DNA from: JBMOLC01 sp049324215
Lineage (GTDB): Bacteria > Patescibacteriota > Microgenomatia > UBA8517
Assembly (NCBI GenBank): GCA_049324215.1
Contig: JBMOLC010000038.1
Coordinates: forward strand, 1-31,960
Length of the DNA stretch: 31,960 nt
Reading direction: 5' to 3'
A model generated the notes under the pieces. It made no database searches and was not told where the DNA came from. It was given only the letters and a program-made list of their open reading frames with translations. A program made the translations under genes and the position numbers. Shown in pieces: positions 1 to 8,129 of this stretch; position 1 is the stretch's first letter, and the number at the start of each line of letters is the position of its first letter.

Positions 1-21
1 CTACCGTTGAGCTACGGGCCC
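1..21 (-). tRNA. Partial tRNA (5' end only), cut by window edge
   Basis: On the minus strand the sequence begins GGGCCCG-TA-GCTC-AACGGTAG, which is a normal 7-nt acceptor strand followed by the D arm. The anticodon lies outside the window, so the isotype is unknown. It sits 11 nt downstream of tRNA-Glu on the same strand, so the two are probably cotranscribed. Confidence 0.8.
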
Positions 22-32
22 TTGATTTTCTG

Positions 33-105
33 TGGCGCCAACGAGAATCGAACTCGTATTTAGGCCTTGAAAGGGCCTCGTCCTAAGCCGTTAGACGATG
101 GCGCC
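33..105 (-). tRNA. tRNA-Glu (UUC)
   Basis: A complete 73-nt cloverleaf reads on the minus strand. The acceptor GGCGCCA pairs with TGGCGCC, the D stem is GTCT/GGAC, the anticodon loop is CTTTCAA with anticodon TTC, the T stem is flanked by the usual TTCGATTC loop, and the discriminator base is A. No complete CCA is encoded, so CCA would be added by nucleotidyltransferase. Confidence 0.95.
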
Positions 106-125
106 GCGCTTACTAAGGCGCGAAT

Positions 126-134
126 ATTTTAGCA
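126..134 (-). promoter_or_regulatory. Extended -10 promoter of the tRNA-Glu unit
   Basis: The minus strand reads TGC-TAAAAT, an extended -10 element, about 20 nt before the tRNA-Glu 5' end. No good -35 is visible. The same TGC-TAWAAT form recurs before the GIY-YIG gene, the toxin gene and tRNA-Ala(CGC). Confidence 0.55.
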
Positions 135-225
135 TTTTAAAAATCCAAAAGCTAGAGAAAAAGAGAAAGACAACATAGCTGACATATTATTTTATCTTTT
201 GATATCTTAGATATTGTTTAACCAG

Positions 226-255
226 TTGTTTATTTTGGCAAACAGGCTTTATAAT
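226..255 (+). promoter_or_regulatory. Promoter giving a leaderless mRNA
   Basis: TTGTTT (226-231), an 18-nt spacer and a consensus TATAAT (250-255) end only six bases before the ATG at 262. Transcription would start at or next to that ATG, so the mRNA should be leaderless. Confidence 0.6.
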
Positions 256-261
256 TTAGTT

Positions 262-534
262 ATGGAAATGGGTAATCGAGGATTGGCAGAGCACCGACGG
301 GAACTTTTTGAGCGTATCGAATCAATGACTCCGGCCAAAGGAATATCGGCGGGAGACGAAGAGAAGGTATGGGAATCGGTTAGAAATACCACTATACCCT
401 TTCTTCTCAACGAAAGGCTGGGGATTATAACCCCCGATGAGGCTGAGAGATTACACCAAAAACTCCTGGCTTGTTACCCCCAATTCGAAGCGAGACTCAA
501 GAAACTTAGAGAAGAAGGCCCCCTGCCGCGATAA
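262..534 (+). CDS. Small hypothetical protein (about 90 aa)
   Basis: I do not recognise this protein. It is charged and probably helical, rich in Glu, Arg and Leu, with no signal peptide, membrane segment or Cys cluster, so it is likely cytoplasmic. The frame is open from a TTG at 214, but I place the start at the ATG at 262 because a consensus TATAAT ends six bases upstream; the ATG at 268 is also possible. The gene is monocistronic: a strong intrinsic terminator follows at 621-642 and the next element is the 16S leader. Its end near the 16S unit carries no functional hint. Existence as a gene is fairly likely from promoter, frame and terminator; function is unknown. Confidence 0.6.
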   Translation: MEMGNRGLAEHRRELFERIESMTPAKGISAGDEEKVWESVRNTTIPFLLNERLGIITPDEAERLHQKLLACYPQFEARLKKLREEGPLPR

Positions 535-620
535 GCTAGGGGGATTGACTAAGTTCTCTTTTTCTGCTATTTTAGTAGCTACCAAATGAGAAAGTGACCA
601 GATGCGAGATGCAATGGGCA

Positions 621-642
621 GCCGCCATCTGGCGGCTTTTTT
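621..642 (+). terminator. Intrinsic terminator
   Basis: GCCGCC-ATCT-GGCGGC forms a perfect 6-bp GC stem with a tetraloop, followed directly by TTTTTT. It would end the transcript of the small upstream gene before the 16S leader. Confidence 0.85.
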
Positions 643-940
643 CATTTCATTGACAATTAAATACAAATAGTAATCAACCCTCCAGCAAACGCTCTTCGAG
701 CCGCAGTAGAAATCTACTAAGGCGAGAAGTAAGTTGCGGATGGGTAATTTTCTGAAGTACCTTGACAATTTAAAGATTAAAGAACTTGATCCTCCGCATT
801 TTCGCACTCGGCTTAATTGAACTATTCGTTCACGCCTCGTGCCAAAATTGCTGGAGGACTGAATACTTATGTATTCAGCAATCAAGATATGATCAGGAGC
901 GCTTAGACGGAATCACTTTTCGTCAAGTGCTAATCCGTCA
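643..940 (+). promoter_or_regulatory. 16S rRNA promoter and leader region
   Basis: This stretch holds no convincing gene. Two TTGACAATT boxes (TTGACA at 650-655 and 762-767) are likely -35 elements of tandem rRNA promoters, although no near-consensus -10 stands at 16-18 nt from either, so the exact starts are unsure. Small hairpins follow, for example CTGAATAC-TTAT-GTATTCAG at 860-879 and GACGGA/TCCGTC around a nested CACTT/AAGTG just before the 16S. The 5' arm of the 16S processing stem lies at 883-899. Confidence 0.5.
883..899 (+). other. 5' arm of the pre-16S processing stem
   Basis: CAAGATATGATCAGGAG at 883-899 is a perfect 17-bp complement of CTCCTGATCATATCTTG at 2566-2582, on the other side of the 16S gene. 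This is the classic arrangement of an RNase III-type precursor stem. It shows that the 16S is matured from its own transcript without needing the 23S. Confidence 0.85.
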
Positions 941-995
941 CTTTTTGAGGATTTGATCCTGGTCCAGGACGAACGCTGGCGGCGTGCTTTAAGCA

Positions 996-1005
996 NNNNN
1001 NNNNN
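996..1005. other. Assembly gap (10 N) inside 16S V1
   Basis: Ten Ns interrupt the 16S after the block matching E. coli positions of about 30-50. The flanking text jumps from the conserved GGCGTGC block to a CCCCGATTTAATCGGGG hairpin and then to the GGCTGAGTA block, so the true missing length is unknown and the palindrome may have blocked assembly. Confidence 0.95.
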
Positions 1006-1007
1006 CG

Positions 1008-1024
1008 CCCCGATTTAATCGGGG
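1008..1024. repeat. Palindromic hairpin, exact copy 1 (16S)
   Basis: CCCCGATTTAATCGGGG is a perfect palindrome-like hairpin next to the N gap in 16S V1. The identical 17-mer recurs at four other rRNA positions. Confidence 0.85.
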
Positions 1025-1130
1025 AGTCGCGAACGGCTGAGTACAAGATAGGAATCTACCCAATGGTTCGGAATACCCCCGCGAAAGCGGGGCTAATACC
1101 GGCTAAGTCTCGTGCTTTGCACAAGGAAAT

Positions 1131-1194
1131 TCAAAACTCTAATCTCTAAACTCTAAATAATTATTAGAATTTAGGATTTTGGATTTGGGATTTT
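1131..1194 (+). repeat. AT-rich hairpin insertion in 16S V2
   Basis: Between the conserved blocks GCTAATACCGG and GCCGATGG, where E. coli has a short helix, there are about 60 bases of low-complexity sequence. One side is built of AAACTCTAA-type words and the other of TTTAGGATTTTGG-type words; they pair imperfectly around CTAAAT/ATTTAG. It extends a variable helix rather than breaking the core. Confidence 0.5.
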
Positions 1195-1814
1195 CTCGCG
1201 CAGGGCGCGAGGGAAAGGGCGTAACTGCCCGCCGATGGATGAGCCTATCTCCCATCAGCTTGTTGGTAGGGTAATGGCCTACCAAGGCTACGACGGGTAG
1301 GGGACGTGAGAGCGTGACCCCCCAGAACAGGACTGAGACACGGCCTGTACACCTACGGGTGGCAGCAACTGGGAATCGTGCGCAATGGACGCAAGTCTGA
1401 CGCCGCGACGCCGCGTGAGGGATGAAGGCCTTCGGGTTGTAAACCTCTTTTGCCCCGACAGAGATGTCGGGGCGAATAAGCACCCGCTAACTCTGTGCCA
1501 GCAGCTGCGGTAATACAGAGGGTGCAAGCGTTGTCCGGATTTACTGGGCGTAAAGCGTTTCGTAGGCGGCTGGATGAGTCACACTTCAAAGCCCACGGCT
1601 CAACCGTGGAAAGGGGTGTGATACTATCCGGCTGGAAAGTTTTCGGGGTTTTCGGAACTCTCGGTGTAGGGGTGAAATCCGTTGATATCGAGAGGAACAC
1701 CAAGGGCGAAGGCAGAAAACTAGGAAACCTTTGACGCTGAGGAACGACAGCTAGGGGAGCGAAAGGGATTAGAGACCCCTGTAGTCCTAGCCGTAAACTT
1801 TGCTCGCTAGTCCC

Positions 1815-1831
1815 CCCCGATTTAATCGGGG
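1815..1831. repeat. Palindromic hairpin, exact copy 2 (16S)
   Basis: The 17-mer CCCCGATTTAATCGGGG caps a variable helix of the 16S just before the AACGCGTTAAGCGAGCCGCC block. Confidence 0.85.
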
Positions 1832-1858
1832 AGGGCGTAAGCTAACGCGTTAAGCGAG

Positions 1859-1907
<49 letters not shown>

Positions 1908-2590
1908 AGAGCGCACAACCAGTGGAGCATGTGGTTTAATTCGAGACGAACCGAAGGACCTTACCAGGCCTTGACATGCTACCGTTTACCCCGATAGAAA
2001 TATCGGGGGATTCGCAAGAATGGTAGCACAGGTGTTGCATGGCTGTCGTCAGCTCGTGTCGTGGGATGTTCCCTTCAGTGGGGTAACGAGCGCAACCCCT
2101 GCCATATGTTAAATGTTCATATGGGACAGCCCCGCTTTGCGGGGAGGAAGTGGGGACGACGTCAAGTCAGCATGGCCCTTATGGCCTGGGCGACACACAT
2201 GCTACAATGAGGCCGACAATGGGTTTGCCAAGCCGCAAGGCGGAGCTAATCCCTGTAAAACGGCTTCTCAGTGGGGATTGAGGGCTGCAACTCGCCCTCA
2301 TGAACGCGGAATTGGTAGTAATCGCGGATCAGCTATGCCGCGGTGAATACGTTCTCGCTCTTTGTACACACCGCCCGTCAAGTTAGTGAAGTTGGGAGCA
2401 CCTGAACCCCGACTGAGTCGGGGGAGGGTGATACCAGCGACAAGAATTAAGTCGTAACAAGGTATCCGTACTGGAAGGTGCGGATGGATCACCTCCTTTC
2501 TAAGGAGTTGATTTTTTCAACATCCCCCCTTTAAGGTCGCCGTTTGGGGTTACAAAACGGGACCCCTCCTGATCATATCTTGGTTGTTAA

Positions 2591-2624
2591 AAAGAAAAAC
2601 CCGCTTATATTTAGCGGGTTTTTT
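2591..2624. terminator. Bidirectional terminator between 16S and the convergent lipoprotein gene
   Basis: AACCCGCT (2598-2605) pairs with AGCGGGTT (2613-2620), with a T run at 2619-2624 on the plus strand and an A run at 2591-2599 that serves as the T run on the minus strand. It ends the 16S transcript and also the gene whose stop codon is at 2623-2625. Confidence 0.9.
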
Positions 2625-3429
2625 AGTGGTTAAGTAGCCGAAGCCCCAAAACGTATTGGGAGTAGGTATAGCGATAGTCGGGACTTTGTGGGTCACGGGA
2701 AGCATCCTCCGGCCCCCACCCACAGAAAGTAAGGAGGATTCCTCGGTTTTCTTTAAAATATTCGAATCTTTCTGGGCTTCCTATCCCATATTGGATAACA
2801 ACCTCCACTGCGCTTAAATCATTTAGGTCAAAGATTGGCTTTGCTTCATGAGGAATTTTTGCAGCTCCGTATATCTCAAAGCTTTCTTGAACACCTGCTT
2901 GTGTAAGCGTAAACGTCACACCCTCCAGACTTCTTAGCTTCTCAAGCACATAGGCCTCGTCGGTAATGGTTCTGTCTCTGGTTCCCTCGATGTACCTTCT
3001 GAGAGGCTCGGCCTCTAAAGGCTGACGTCCGTGCTCCCCGGAATGCAGATAAAGAAGGACATAAGGGTAGCCGTCGATAGCGGCTGCGCCGGTGTTTTCC
3101 CCCGGCAGACCCAACGGTCCCGGTCTAAGAACCAAAGAGATTCTCAAGTCTTGTCCATCAAGGACGACATCAAGTGTCAATTCTCCCTCATGCGCAAGGT
3201 CAAGTTCGCCTAGCCTAAAGGGGTCCACTGGAATCTCGGTCGGGATGGGGGAAGACTTTGGCGTATTTTCGGGGTTTGGAGTAGGCTCTTGGGGTTGGAA
3301 CGGGGTCGGGGTCGGAACTTCCTGGGTCGGCATTGAAACACTGGCCCTTGAACAAGCCAAAGCACCCCCTGTCAAAAAAAGGGGGACAATCTTAAAGACA
3401 AAATCTTTTCTGGTAATTCTTTCTGCCAT
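2623..3429 (-). CDS. Lipoprotein with a sortase-like C-terminal domain
   Basis: The N terminus (MAERITRKDF, hydrophobic stretch, then GGALAC) is a lipoprotein signal with a Tat-like R-K pair; Cys 26 would be lipidated. A Pro/Thr-rich linker follows (about residues 32-66). The rest resembles a divergent sortase: a His in YLHSGEHG, a Cys in ILLTFCGW and a late Arg in YVLGLRLL stand in the order of the His-Cys-Arg triad. About 268 aa. The signal sequence resembles that of the lipoprotein at 19654. TATCTT ends seven bases before the ATG, so the mRNA may be leaderless. Sortase assignment is inference from triad spacing; an inactive sortase-fold protein is the main alternative. Confidence 0.6.
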   Translation of the reverse strand: MAERITRKDFVFKIVPLFLTGGALACSRASVSMPTQEVPTPTPFQPQEPTPNPENTPKSSPIPTEIPVDPFRLGELDLAHEGELTLDVVLDGQDLRISLVLRPGPLGLPGENTGAAAIDGYPYVLLYLHSGEHGRQPLEAEPLRRYIEGTRDRTITDEAYVLEKLRSLEGVTFTLTQAGVQESFEIYGAAKIPHEAKPIFDLNDLSAVEVVIQYGIGSPERFEYFKENRGILLTFCGWGPEDASRDPQSPDYRYTYSQYVLGLRLLNH

Positions 3430-3459
3430 ATTTTTAAAGATAACGGTAGAGTAAAGTCG

Positions 3460-3504
3460 GGGGTGCCATCAGGCAAGTGTTTGTGCCTTGAGGCACCCCT
3501 TTTT
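3460..3504. terminator. Long stem-loop after the GC-rich secreted gene
   Basis: GGGGTGCC (3460-3467) pairs with GGCACCCC (3492-3499), and an inner AGGCA/TGCCT pair extends the stem. It directly follows the stop of the minus-strand gene at 3506. The T run lies on the plus-strand side, so on the minus strand this is a 3' stem-loop with only a weak U tract. Confidence 0.5.
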
Positions 3505-3505
3505 G

Positions 3506-4378
3506 CTAGAGCCGTATTCGCCCTTTGCTGACCGCGGTCAGGAGGATGGCCAGAAGAATAGCGACGAGTACGGCGCCAACGAGAGTGGTAGCACCGAAAG
3601 CCGACAAGGTGTCGGTCTCAGCGGGGCCACCACCTCCGGTTCTGGGTCGCGGCGTACGTGTCGGCTCACGGGGTATGATCGTCGGTGTATTGGTGGCCGT
3701 CGGTGTATCCGCATCCGTAGGAGTCGGAGTCTCCGTGTCGGGCACCAAACAGACGAGCTCACAAGCATTCGACCAGAGTTCTCCCTGACCCGGATGACCC
3801 TCTTCCTGCTCCGCCCTGAACATGTAGTTGCCTGAGACCCCTTGGGGGTCGTATGTCAGGGTTTCGCAGTCGCCGGAGTCCAAGGGTCCCAAGTTCCCGG
3901 AGGTGATGATGCTTCCGCTCTTGGGATTCCCCGAGGCGGCGTAGTAGAGCTGCCAGGAAACAAGGTCTTCCATGTCACCGTCGCCGGTATTGCAGACCGT
4001 GGCCCGGACTTCCTCGCAGTTGCCGTCGCAGCCGGTCGTGAACGTCAGAGAACTTCTCGACCAGCAGTCGTTGGGCTTCTCAAGGCTTCCTTCTTCGACC
4101 CAGTCGTTCTCGTCCGAGTTGGTCCAGTCGATGACGACTTCGTAGTCGAACTCCTCCCCCTCACCCCAGCTAAACTCAAGGTGACTTGTTTCCTGGCCGT
4201 TGATATAGACAACACCTTCCCAGTCCTGGTCAGGGATGGTGACGTCGATGGAACCGCCGTCGCAGTCGACATCGGTGTCCACGTCGCCGTGCCAGGCGAG
4301 AGCCGAGATGGGGAAGGCGAGTAGGGCGACAAGGAGCAAAAGCCCCGCGCCCAGTCGCACCCCAAACGTAGTGCGCAT
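3506..4378 (-). CDS. Secreted Cys-rich protein with C-terminal membrane anchor
   Basis: Residues 1-28 are a clear Sec signal peptide ending in ALA. The mature part is acidic (pI very low), with many Cys (for example GCDGNCEEV, NDCW, DSGDC, NACELVC) that suggest disulfides outside the cell. A Thr/Pro-rich spacer (about residues 215-245) leads to RPRTGGGG, a C-terminal hydrophobic helix and the basic tail SKGRIRL. The tail order (motif, helix, basic end) copies a sortase sorting signal, with RPRTGG in place of LPxTG; that it is cleaved by a sortase is inference. The start is fixed by AAAGGAGGT five bases upstream. GC content and codon use are much richer in G+C than the housekeeping genes here. 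Family not recognised. Confidence 0.75.
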   Translation of the reverse strand: MRTTFGVRLGAGLLLLVALLAFPISALAWHGDVDTDVDCDGGSIDVTIPDQDWEGVVYINGQETSHLEFSWGEGEEFDYEVVIDWTNSDENDWVEEGSLEKPNDCWSRSSLTFTTGCDGNCEEVRATVCNTGDGDMEDLVSWQLYYAASGNPKSGSIITSGNLGPLDSGDCETLTYDPQGVSGNYMFRAEQEEGHPGQGELWSNACELVCLVPDTETPTPTDADTPTATNTPTIIPREPTRTPRPRTGGGGPAETDTLSAFGATTLVGAVLVAILLAILLTAVSKGRIRL

Positions 4379-4383
4379 GACGC

Positions 4384-4392
4384 ACCTCCTTT
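4384..4392 (-). promoter_or_regulatory. Near-perfect Shine-Dalgarno of the secreted gene
   Basis: The minus strand reads AAAGGAGGT five bases before the ATG at 4378. It matches the anti-Shine-Dalgarno at the 16S end and contrasts with the leaderless starts of other genes in this window. Confidence 0.85.
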
Positions 4393-4714
4393 AGGCTGTC
4401 AAGCCTTAGTGGATTTTCCCTTGTTTATCGCCAAGGGGGGCGCTAATTCAGGGTCACCTCTACCGCTGTCAAAGAACCAGTTGGGCGGAAAACTGGAAAG
4501 ATTATATCAAAACAGGAAACAGAATCAAATTATGGGATAAGAAAGAAGACTTGCCGAACGAGAGAACAACGCAGAAACCAGAAGGGAGATTTTCCCGCAG
4601 AAAGGGGAAATTCCACTTGGGGTTTTTGCGAGCAATTGTTTCTCGTTAGGCCGTAGGGGAGGGTACCCCTGATAGTAGCGGGAGGATGAAAGGAGAAAAC
4701 AAGGAGTAGTTCGA

Positions 4715-4751
4715 GGTGCCTCTGTGGGGCAGAAAAGTTCACAGAGGCACC
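4715..4751 (-). terminator. Perfect 12-bp stem-loop after the Tyr/Trp-rich gene
   Basis: GGTGCCTCTGTG (4715-4726) and CACAGAGGCACC (4740-4751) form a perfect 12-bp stem about 30 bases after the stop of the gene at 4782. There is no T run behind it on the minus strand, so it may be an RNA-stabilising 3' hairpin rather than a standard intrinsic terminator. Confidence 0.6.
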
Positions 4752-4781
4752 CGTGGTGCGGGAGAGCTTGGCGCGCCGGAC

Positions 4782-5753
4782 TTACTGGAGCGATTCCAGG
4801 TATTCCTGGTTCCACTTCTCCAGGTTCTGGTAGACGCCGACGTAGTCCGGATCATAGTACTCGGGCAGCCAGCCTGGCCCGTCGTAGTGCGGATTGCCGG
4901 CCGCGTCGAGGTAGACCCAGTCCTGAGCGACAACCCGGCCGTCGGTCCAGCCACAATGGTCGGGCTGTCCTCGCCACTCATCCGTGGGGATGTAGCCCTG
5001 CGGCATGATGGCGAAGCAGTAGTCCAGCCAGCCGTCGTAGGGGACCGGATTGTAGATGTCCACCAGCCAGTACTGGTTGTTCCGGACTTCAGGTGGGGGC
5101 GGAAGGATGCACTCCTCGGGGGCGGTGAAGTAGCCTTCGGTGAAGCCCCAGCCTCCCTCGCCATCCCACTCCACCCACCATTCGGTGAAGTAGTAGTAGG
5201 TTGCGCCAGGGTAGACTTCGAACGTCACGCTGTTGCCCTCGGACCAGTCCTCCTGGTAGTCGTTGTAGGGCTCATTCCAGATCCAGGCGTGAGTGCCGTC
5301 GATCTCCCCGGTCCAGCCGAGGGTTACGCTTGGAACTTCCTGACCACAAGGCCAGGAAACTTCGACGGACGGCGTGGGGACTTCTCCACAGTCATCAGGA
5401 CCGCTGAAGGAGGCCTCCGTGTAGCCCCAGTCCTCGGCGGTGATGCCGACAGTGACCTCACCTTCGCCAGGCGTGTAGGCCCAGTACGAATAGATCCACC
5501 CTTCATCGTTGGAGTAGTATGGGCCGTAGTCGTCTCCGTGCCAGGTGAAGGTTACTGGTACCCCTGCGGCTGGTTCGCCATCAAACTCAAGGTAGACGTC
5601 GACGAAGCCAGCGAGGAACTCACAACTGGCGTCGTAGGAGTAGGCCTCCCAGTAGTAGTCATCGTCGGCCGCGGCCGGCACGGTGGCGATGAGCATGGCG
5701 GCGATGACGAGAAGCGGAATGCCCCACTTGGTTCCTTTCCGAACGGCGTGCAT
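4782..5753 (-). CDS. Secreted Tyr/Trp/acidic-rich protein with Ig-like region
   Basis: A Sec signal peptide covers about residues 1-29 (hydrophobic core, then PAAADDD). The 294-residue mature part is very rich in Tyr, Trp, Asp, Glu and Gly. Residues of about 40-115 look like a bacterial Ig-like domain (GEPAAGVPVTFTW, then GEGEVTVGIT), and a second beta-rich segment follows around VPSVTLGW. No C-terminal anchor or LPxTG is present, so it may be released or bound non-covalently. The start is set by AGAAGGAGA upstream of the ATG. Like the next secreted gene downstream it is GC-rich and has a long structured leader. I cannot name a family; a surface-binding or matrix protein is a guess. Confidence 0.7.
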   Translation of the reverse strand: MHAVRKGTKWGIPLLVIAAMLIATVPAAADDDYYWEAYSYDASCEFLAGFVDVYLEFDGEPAAGVPVTFTWHGDDYGPYYSNDEGWIYSYWAYTPGEGEVTVGITAEDWGYTEASFSGPDDCGEVPTPSVEVSWPCGQEVPSVTLGWTGEIDGTHAWIWNEPYNDYQEDWSEGNSVTFEVYPGATYYYFTEWWVEWDGEGGWGFTEGYFTAPEECILPPPPEVRNNQYWLVDIYNPVPYDGWLDYCFAIMPQGYIPTDEWRGQPDHCGWTDGRVVAQDWVYLDAAGNPHYDGPGWLPEYYDPDYVGVYQNLEKWNQEYLESLQ

Positions 5754-6004
5754 CGCGCATTCTCCTTCTTTCTGAACCAGGCCAGGATTGGCCGCTTACA
5801 CGTCTCCTGCCCCTGAGACGCGGACGGCCCCGAAAAGTATCGGAGCCCTACGCGTCCCAGGGACTATTTAATTTCTCTCCCGTATATCAAAGAGCAAATT
5901 TTTCCCACCAAAATCCGCAAAATGGACAGGTGGGAATAAAAAAATAAAAGGGAACAGACTAAGTATTGAGGATTATGTTACTAATGTCAAGACTATGGGG
6001 GAGG
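5754..6004 (-). promoter_or_regulatory. Promoter and structured leader of the Tyr/Trp-rich gene
   Basis: On the minus strand TTGACA (5985-5990) and ATACTT (5961-5966) are 18 nt apart. Nearer the gene, GGGACGCG pairs with CGCGTCTC around an inner GGGCTCCGA/TCGGGGCC stem (about 5813-5863). This could be a riboswitch-like or stabilising leader; I do not recognise a known class. No gene is seen here. Confidence 0.4.
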
Positions 6005-8122
6005 TTACTGTCTTTTTGCCCAGCGCTCTCTGGAGATGCGAATTACCTTCTCTCTATTTTGATTTCTTGATATGGGAAGGGGTAGGGTGTGGGCCAAAAA
6101 TGGTCGGGTGGAGTGCCCGTCAATCATGAGTTTAATGGCTACCTGGTAGTTTGAGAGGTTGACTAAGTCTGTTTCCGAGAATACTTCGGCAAACTCTTTA
6201 AAAAGAATTGCCGCATCATTGGCACCGACGGAGAAAGAGATGATGCTGCCTGCATTTCCCAAGATGGCTTTTTGCACTTCTTCCGGAATTTGGGCCATAT
6301 ACTGGTTGGCAAGCATGATGTCAAGCCGGTACTTTCTGGCTTCAGACATAACTTTAATAAAACTCCCGGTGGCGAAGTTTTGGAACTCGTCGACGTAAAG
6401 ATAGAAATCGCGTCTTTCTTCTTCTTTGATGTCAACCCGGTGCATTGCGGCCAGTTGGAGTTTGGTAATGAGCATCGCTCCCAACAGGGCCGCATTGTCC
6501 TCACCCAATCTTCCTTGCGAAAGATTGGCGATAAGAATTTTGCCGTGGTTCATGACGTCGTCGAGTTTGATGGTTGACTTGGGATGTCCAATTACTGTTC
6601 TTATAAGAGGCGAAGTTACAAATTGACCCACCTTGTTTAAGATGGGGGAGATGGCTTCTTTTTGTAAGTTGGGTGGCATTTTGTCGAATTCATCAATCCA
6701 GAAGGATTTGAGGATGGTATCGGAAATTTTCTGGACCACGCTGCCGCGATAAGACTGGTTGGTAAGAAGTAGAGGAACATCTTTTAAGGTGGCATTGGGA
6801 ACTTCAGAAAGGGTCAAAAGAGAATTTCTTAAGATATATTCAAGTCTTGGGCCCCAGGAAAAGCCGAAAATTTTATTAAATATCGAGACGATTCCGGAAA
6901 CAACCAATTCCGCCTCTTCTTTGTTCGTCACCTCCAGAGGATTGACCACAATCGGGTAGTCTTTGTCAGCCGGGTTAAAGTAGATAACATCATTAATTCT
7001 ATCCCGGGGTACATAATCAAGTAGGATTTCGCAGAGGTCTCCGTGGGGGTCAATGACAGCCAGCCCCCGGTCTTTCTTGAGGTCATCAATGGCCATGTTG
7101 GCAATGAGGGTTGATTTTCCGGTGCCGGTTTTCCCGATGGTCCAGATATGGCGCCTTCTATCAAGGTCTTTGATGCCAAAGATTGTGTCCCGGTTTTTGA
7201 AAACGGTTTTGCCGAAGAAGTTGATTTCTTTTTTATCATCCTCACTGGCATACAAAGCGGTGGGCAGATTTTCGGGAGGCTCAGAAAGAACCGAAGTTCC
7301 CCAGGCAATTGTTGGCGTTTTGATTTTTTCCGAAGGCAAGTGCCAGACGGTTGCCAGCTCGACAATATTTAAGATTTGGTTGTCGGTAACTTTTCTTTCG
7401 AGAAGCTCTTGATAGCCGTTTTTGTTGCCGAAGAAAGATTTCTTGGTGGTAAAAGAATTTCCGTCAGCGCGGGTAAAAACTCCGAAAGCGCTAGTTAACT
7501 CCTTTAGGGTTTCTTTCGTATTGGAAGAAACCCTAACCGATACCCTAAATCCTGGGTAAGAAATTTTTTCTTTAATGATGGATTGATCCGTTCTCGGGGA
7601 ATAAGTTCCATCCTCGTTCTTCTTGCCTTTTTCGGAAAATGTGGCCCCAGCCGCCTGCCAGCCAGAGCCGGTTGACTCAAGTGCCAATTGCACCAGAGCA
7701 ATCTGGTCCGGGGAGGATTTGGAAAGGACAGAAAGGATAGAAGCAAGGGGGTCAATGTCCGTAAAGGAAGGGTAGGTGGCAAGGGGGTAGTAGTTACCCT
7801 GTCTTAATTTTAAAGAAACGACAGAAAGACTTTGTCCCAAAATAGGATCAGGCGTCTTTTCAATAATGACCAGGGGGTAATTTGATTGGATTTGGGTGGA
7901 AATAAAAGGAATAAGCTCTGTATCGCAGGTAATCTGAAAACGAATCTGTTGGTTAACGAGGGCTATTTCAAGAGCAAGCGGTCGAGGTTTTACACCGGTC
8001 AGCCTTTGGAAAAAAGAGACCGAATTTATCTGGGTGAGAGCCGCCAAAAAAGTTTGGGCGGCCTCAGGAGTAACTTCTGTATTTCTGGGAAGTTTAAGAA
8101 GTAGGGTAGTCAGATTTGTCAT
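6005..8122 (-). CDS. FtsK/TraD/VirB4-type DUF87 ATPase (type IV secretion/DNA-transfer family)
   Basis: A long protein (705 aa from the ATG at 8122) with a poorly conserved N-terminal half and a C-terminal RecA-like motor. Walker A is GKTGTGKS near residue 330, Walker B is YLYVDEFQNF near residue 575, and a late Gln/Asn-rich sensor region follows (MLANQYMAQIPEEVQ). This layout fits the coupling-protein/conjugative ATPases common in CPR genomes, which power DNA or protein transfer at the membrane; no membrane helix is obvious, so it may dock on a partner. The frame extends to an ATG at 8131, but the TATAAT at 8130-8135 overlaps that codon, so translation from 8122 on a leaderless mRNA is more likely. 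No other secretion genes are adjacent, so the substrate is unknown. Confidence 0.8.
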   Translation of the reverse strand: MTNLTTLLLKLPRNTEVTPEAAQTFLAALTQINSVSFFQRLTGVKPRPLALEIALVNQQIRFQITCDTELIPFISTQIQSNYPLVIIEKTPDPILGQSLSVVSLKLRQGNYYPLATYPSFTDIDPLASILSVLSKSSPDQIALVQLALESTGSGWQAAGATFSEKGKKNEDGTYSPRTDQSIIKEKISYPGFRVSVRVSSNTKETLKELTSAFGVFTRADGNSFTTKKSFFGNKNGYQELLERKVTDNQILNIVELATVWHLPSEKIKTPTIAWGTSVLSEPPENLPTALYASEDDKKEINFFGKTVFKNRDTIFGIKDLDRRRHIWTIGKTGTGKSTLIANMAIDDLKKDRGLAVIDPHGDLCEILLDYVPRDRINDVIYFNPADKDYPIVVNPLEVTNKEEAELVVSGIVSIFNKIFGFSWGPRLEYILRNSLLTLSEVPNATLKDVPLLLTNQSYRGSVVQKISDTILKSFWIDEFDKMPPNLQKEAISPILNKVGQFVTSPLIRTVIGHPKSTIKLDDVMNHGKILIANLSQGRLGEDNAALLGAMLITKLQLAAMHRVDIKEEERRDFYLYVDEFQNFATGSFIKVMSEARKYRLDIMLANQYMAQIPEEVQKAILGNAGSIISFSVGANDAAILFKEFAEVFSETDLVNLSNYQVAIKLMIDGHSTRPFLAHTLPLPISRNQNREKVIRISRERWAKRQ

Positions 8123-8129
8123 CGATACC

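Larger units (their letters stand above)
4379..4781 (-). promoter_or_regulatory. Long leader and promoter region of the secreted gene
   Basis: No gene is seen in these 400 bases. On the minus strand TTTGAT (4524-4529), a 17-nt spacer and TATAAT (4501-4506) form a good promoter, giving a leader of about 115 nt. The leader contains small hairpins (CCCTTG/CAAGGG, then AGGC-TTGACA-GCCT) just before the Shine-Dalgarno. Bases 4530-4714 show nothing I can assign. The 3' stem-loop of the upstream gene is at 4715-4751. Confidence 0.55.

Noticed and set aside
451..885. 144-codon open frame on the minus strand over the 16S leader
   Set aside because: It covers a terminator, the rRNA promoter boxes and the processing stem, has no promoter or ribosome site, and its protein looks random and Cys/Arg-rich.
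4716..5816. 366-codon plus-strand frame opposite the Tyr/Trp-rich gene
   Set aside because: It is the complement of a GC-rich gene with signal peptide and Shine-Dalgarno; the GC bias keeps the antisense frame open.
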